Shown here: positions 61,064 to 62,636 of the stretch, one piece after another
Layout of the letters: the number at the start of each line of letters is the position of its first letter
Position numbering within the stretch: the first letter of the stretch is position 1
Assembly: GCA_018711815.1 (NCBI GenBank)
Contig: DVHU01000020.1
Location: forward strand, 1-62,636
DNA length: 62,636 nucleotides
Origin: Candidatus Egerieimonas intestinavium
GTDB taxonomy: Bacteria > Bacillota > Clostridia > Lachnospirales > Lachnospiraceae
Direction: 5' to 3'
Notes under the pieces: model-generated
Seen by the model: only the letters and a program-made list of their open reading frames with translations
What the model was told of the DNA's origin: nothing
Database searches by the model: none
Made by a program: the position numbers and the translations under genes

Positions 61064-61107
61064 GTAGACAAGTGAAATAATAAAAACTTGTCACTTAGAA
61101 GGGAGCA
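61051..61107 (+). promoter_or_regulatory. Inverted repeat that would hide the OrfA ribosome site
   Basis: TGCTCCCTTCTA (61051-61062), just outside the IS left terminus, is the exact complement of TAGAAGGGAGCA (61096-61107), which contains the OrfA Shine-Dalgarno. An inner GACAAGT/ACTTGTC stem (61067-61092) reinforces the fold. In transcripts entering from outside, the ribosome site would be paired. Confidence 0.6.
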
Positions 61108-61114
61108 TTTTATT

Positions 61115-61798
61115 ATGGCATTTAAACATAAGTATTCCTACGAGGAGAAGGCGCACATTCTTACAGAATACCTCAATGGTATCCACGGATTCAGGGAACT
61201 CTGCCGTATCTATGGTATGAGCCAAGGAGCCCTAAAAGGCTGGATTCGCTTATATAACGCCTTTGGATGGGAAGGTCTGGTCACCGGCAACAAAGCAAGG
61301 CATTATTCTTCTGAACTCAAACAAGCTGCGGTAGAAGACTATCTTTCCAAACGCCTTACCGGTTCGGAAGTGTTAAAAAAATATAAAATCCGATCAGAAA
61401 CCCAACTTAGGAAGTGGATGATGAAGTATAATGGTCATGAGAAACGGAAATCTTCTGGAATGGGAGGCTGTACTATCATGACAAAAGGAAGAAAGACCAC
61501 TTTTGAAGAAAGGGTCGAGATTGTCCAATACTGCATCACACATAATCGTAATTATACAGAAACATCCGAAAAATACGGGATATCTTACCAACAGGCCAGA
61601 AATTATACCGTAAAATATGAATCCGGTGGAGTGGATGCCCTGAAAGACCGTAGAGGGAAGAGAAAAGCCCCTGAGGAAATGAGCGAACTGGAAAGACTGC
61701 GGGCGGAGGTAAAACTGCTGCAAGCAGAAAAGAAGCGGGCAGAAATAGAAGTATCCTTTTTAAAAAAACTCGAAAAAATAGAGAGGGGGTGGGACTAA
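61115..61798 (+). CDS. IS3-family transposase OrfA
   Basis: A 227-residue protein with two helix-turn-helix modules: residues about 8-55 (EKAHILTEYLNGIHGFRELC, MSQGALKGWIRLY) and about 128-180 (FEERVEIVQYCITHN, ISYQQARNYTVKYES). A C-terminal leucine-zipper-like coiled coil follows (SELERLRAEVKLLQAEKKRAE). The double module is typical of longer IS3-family OrfA. The start MAFKHKYSYEE has AGAAGGGAG nine bases upstream. A seven-A run at 61762-61768 near the end sets up a -1 frameshift into OrfB. Confidence 0.92.
   Translation: MAFKHKYSYEEKAHILTEYLNGIHGFRELCRIYGMSQGALKGWIRLYNAFGWEGLVTGNKARHYSSELKQAAVEDYLSKRLTGSEVLKKYKIRSETQLRKWMMKYNGHEKRKSSGMGGCTIMTKGRKTTFEERVEIVQYCITHNRNYTETSEKYGISYQQARNYTVKYESGGVDALKDRRGKRKAPEEMSELERLRAEVKLLQAEKKRAEIEVSFLKKLEKIERGWD
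61762..61768 (+). other. Programmed -1 frameshift site (A AAA AAA)
   Basis: Seven adenines are in the X XXY YYZ register relative to OrfA (TTA AAA AAA CTC). Slipping back one base leads into the OrfB frame, which is open from there. A second A6 run at 61773-61778 is not in register. Confidence 0.7.
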
Positions 61799-62636
61799 GC
61801 CTGCTCCGGCACGACACCATATACCGTGCAATAAAAGAGGAACACGAAGAGCACGGTTATCCCATCCGGCTGCTGTGCAAGCTTGGAAGTGTTTCCCATG
61901 CAGCGTATTATAAATGGATCAATAGGAAAGTACCGGGAGGTGAGCGGGAAAACCAGCGTATAGCAGATGAAATAGAAAAGATCCATAAAGCTTCCCCTGA
62001 CAAAGGGTATCGGAGGATCCGGGATGATCTGGAGCGTTATCATGGCATAAAAGCCAATGACAAACGAATCCTTCGGATCTGCCGTAAGCTCGATATAAAG
62101 TCTACGATAAAATATGCGAACAACGGGTGTACCCGCCAGGCAAAAAGACCGCAATATATTGCCGAAAATATACTTGACCGTCAGTTCAACGCGCAGGCCC
62201 CGAATGAGAAATGGCTTACCGATGTAACAGAATTCCATTACTATGATGGATTAGAGAAACGCAAGGTTTATCTAAGCGCCATTCTGGACTTATATGACAG
62301 AAGGATCGTATCCTATGTCATAGGCGACGCGAATAATAATGCGCTGGTATTCCGTACCTTTGATAAAGCGATCAAAGAGAATCCGGATGCCCATCCACTT
62401 TTCCATAGTGACAGGGGCTTTCAATACACAAACCGGGCATTTCATGAGAAACTGGAGAGTGCAGGGATGATACAGAGTATGTCGCGGGTAGCAAAATGTA
62501 TTGACAACGGCCCAATGGAAGGGTTCTGGGGAATTTTAAAAAGGGAACGTTACTATGGCAGACGCTTTACGAGCAGAGAGACGCTTGTGGCTATGATAGA
62601 AGGATACATAGCGTATTATAATGACCGCCGGTTACA
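61765..62636 (+). CDS. IS3-family transposase OrfB (DDE), partial
   Basis: The reading frame is one base back from OrfA and stays open to the window end. It would be made as an OrfAB fusion; a GTG at 61789 is a weaker internal start. Catalytic residues visible are Asp in WLTDVTEFHYY, Asp in FHSDRGFQYTN and Glu in DNGPMEGF, the last two 35 residues apart as in the D,D(35)E family. Upstream, HGYPIRLLC and KGYRRIRDDLER match the IS150-like HTH_21 region. The C-terminus is cut by the window but is present at 1-192. Confidence 0.92.

Larger units (their letters stand above)
61064..62636 (+). mobile_element. IS3-family element, 5' and central part
   Basis: It begins at GTAGACAAGTGAAA, the inverse of the right terminus at the start of the window, and runs to the window end inside the transposase. 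OrfA and OrfB overlap with an A7 slip site as in the IS3 family. With the piece at 132-250 appended, the element would be about 1.69 kb with an unbroken transposase of 303 codons for OrfB. The two terminal repeats share GTAGACA-GTGAAA and weaker matches beyond. Confidence 0.85.

Noticed and set aside
1..62636. The whole segment as a circular plasmid or phage because the ends overlap
   Set aside because: There are no replication, partition, conjugation or phage genes, and the content is core chromosomal. The overlap lies in an IS and is better explained by assembly or IS-bounded duplication.

Overview
The window is a GC-rich chromosomal segment of an anaerobic Gram-positive bacterium of the class Clostridia, most likely Lachnospiraceae. 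The grounds are gene content and style: strong AGGAGG-type ribosome binding sites, class III (anaerobic) ribonucleotide reductase, class II fructose-bisphosphate aldolase, type-2 GalT, AsnA-type asparagine synthetase, an AGCS transporter behind a tandem glycine riboswitch, a PTS IICBA with its own PRD antiterminator, and a rubredoxin/glutamate-synthase fusion. I cannot name the genus. No rRNA, tRNA, CRISPR array or prophage is visible, and about three quarters of the genes lie on the minus strand.

Layout. 1-300: 3' end of an IS3-family element. 322-3709: cobalamin-riboswitch-controlled FecCD/BtuCDF-type uptake operon. 3745-9986: protein quality-control block (ysxC, lon, clpX, clpP, tig). 10095-16819: mixed metabolic, regulatory and membrane genes (DJ-1, orphan lipoprotein, proC, CYTH, HAD, CmpB-like, C39-like peptidase). 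17026-23000: alsT-type transporter with glycine riboswitch, capA-like gene, fba, galT. 23130-24735: an AT-rich three-gene ADP-ribosylation cassette (DUF3990-type transferase, unknown protein, NADAR hydrolase). 25027-30830: complete ribose operon rbsRKDACB with promoter and operator. 30928-36740: nrdD with paired NrdR boxes, a MATE pump, asnA. 36908-38962: a second AT-rich cassette (XRE regulator, ImmA/IrrE peptidase, PIN-like nuclease). 39143-40029: gene fossils. 40209-44249: PTS glucose-type permease, antiterminator and dapF. 44402-53453: purine permease, cysK, deacetylase, regulators, GltS-like, hisC. 53551-58706: ABC exporter, NTPase, subtilase, shortened Rpn protein. 58827-60438: FMN-riboswitch operon (ribU plus NUDIX). 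60585-62636: PsiE-like gene and a nearly complete IS3-family element.

Regulation is unusually legible. Three metabolite riboswitches (cobalamin, tandem glycine, FMN) each have a recognisable terminator platform. A PRD antiterminator faces a terminator in the ptsG leader, the ribose operon carries a perfect LacI-type palindrome just downstream of its promoter, and nrdD carries two NrdR boxes 32 bp apart.

Two dispersed repeat families stand out. R1 is a roughly 155-bp imperfect palindrome with intact, deleted, half and IS-split copies. R2 is a roughly 110-bp hairpin-plus-GC-core element found twice, each time directly after the terminator of a riboswitch and before the controlled gene. The strongest candidates for undescribed biology are the ART/unknown/NADAR cassette, the XRE/ImmA/PIN cassette, and the R2 insertions in riboswitch leaders.

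The first and last 131 bases are identical. Joining them would rebuild one intact IS flanked by two halves of an R1 palindrome, so the segment looks circular on paper. Given its housekeeping content, a repeat-bounded chromosomal piece is more likely than a plasmid.
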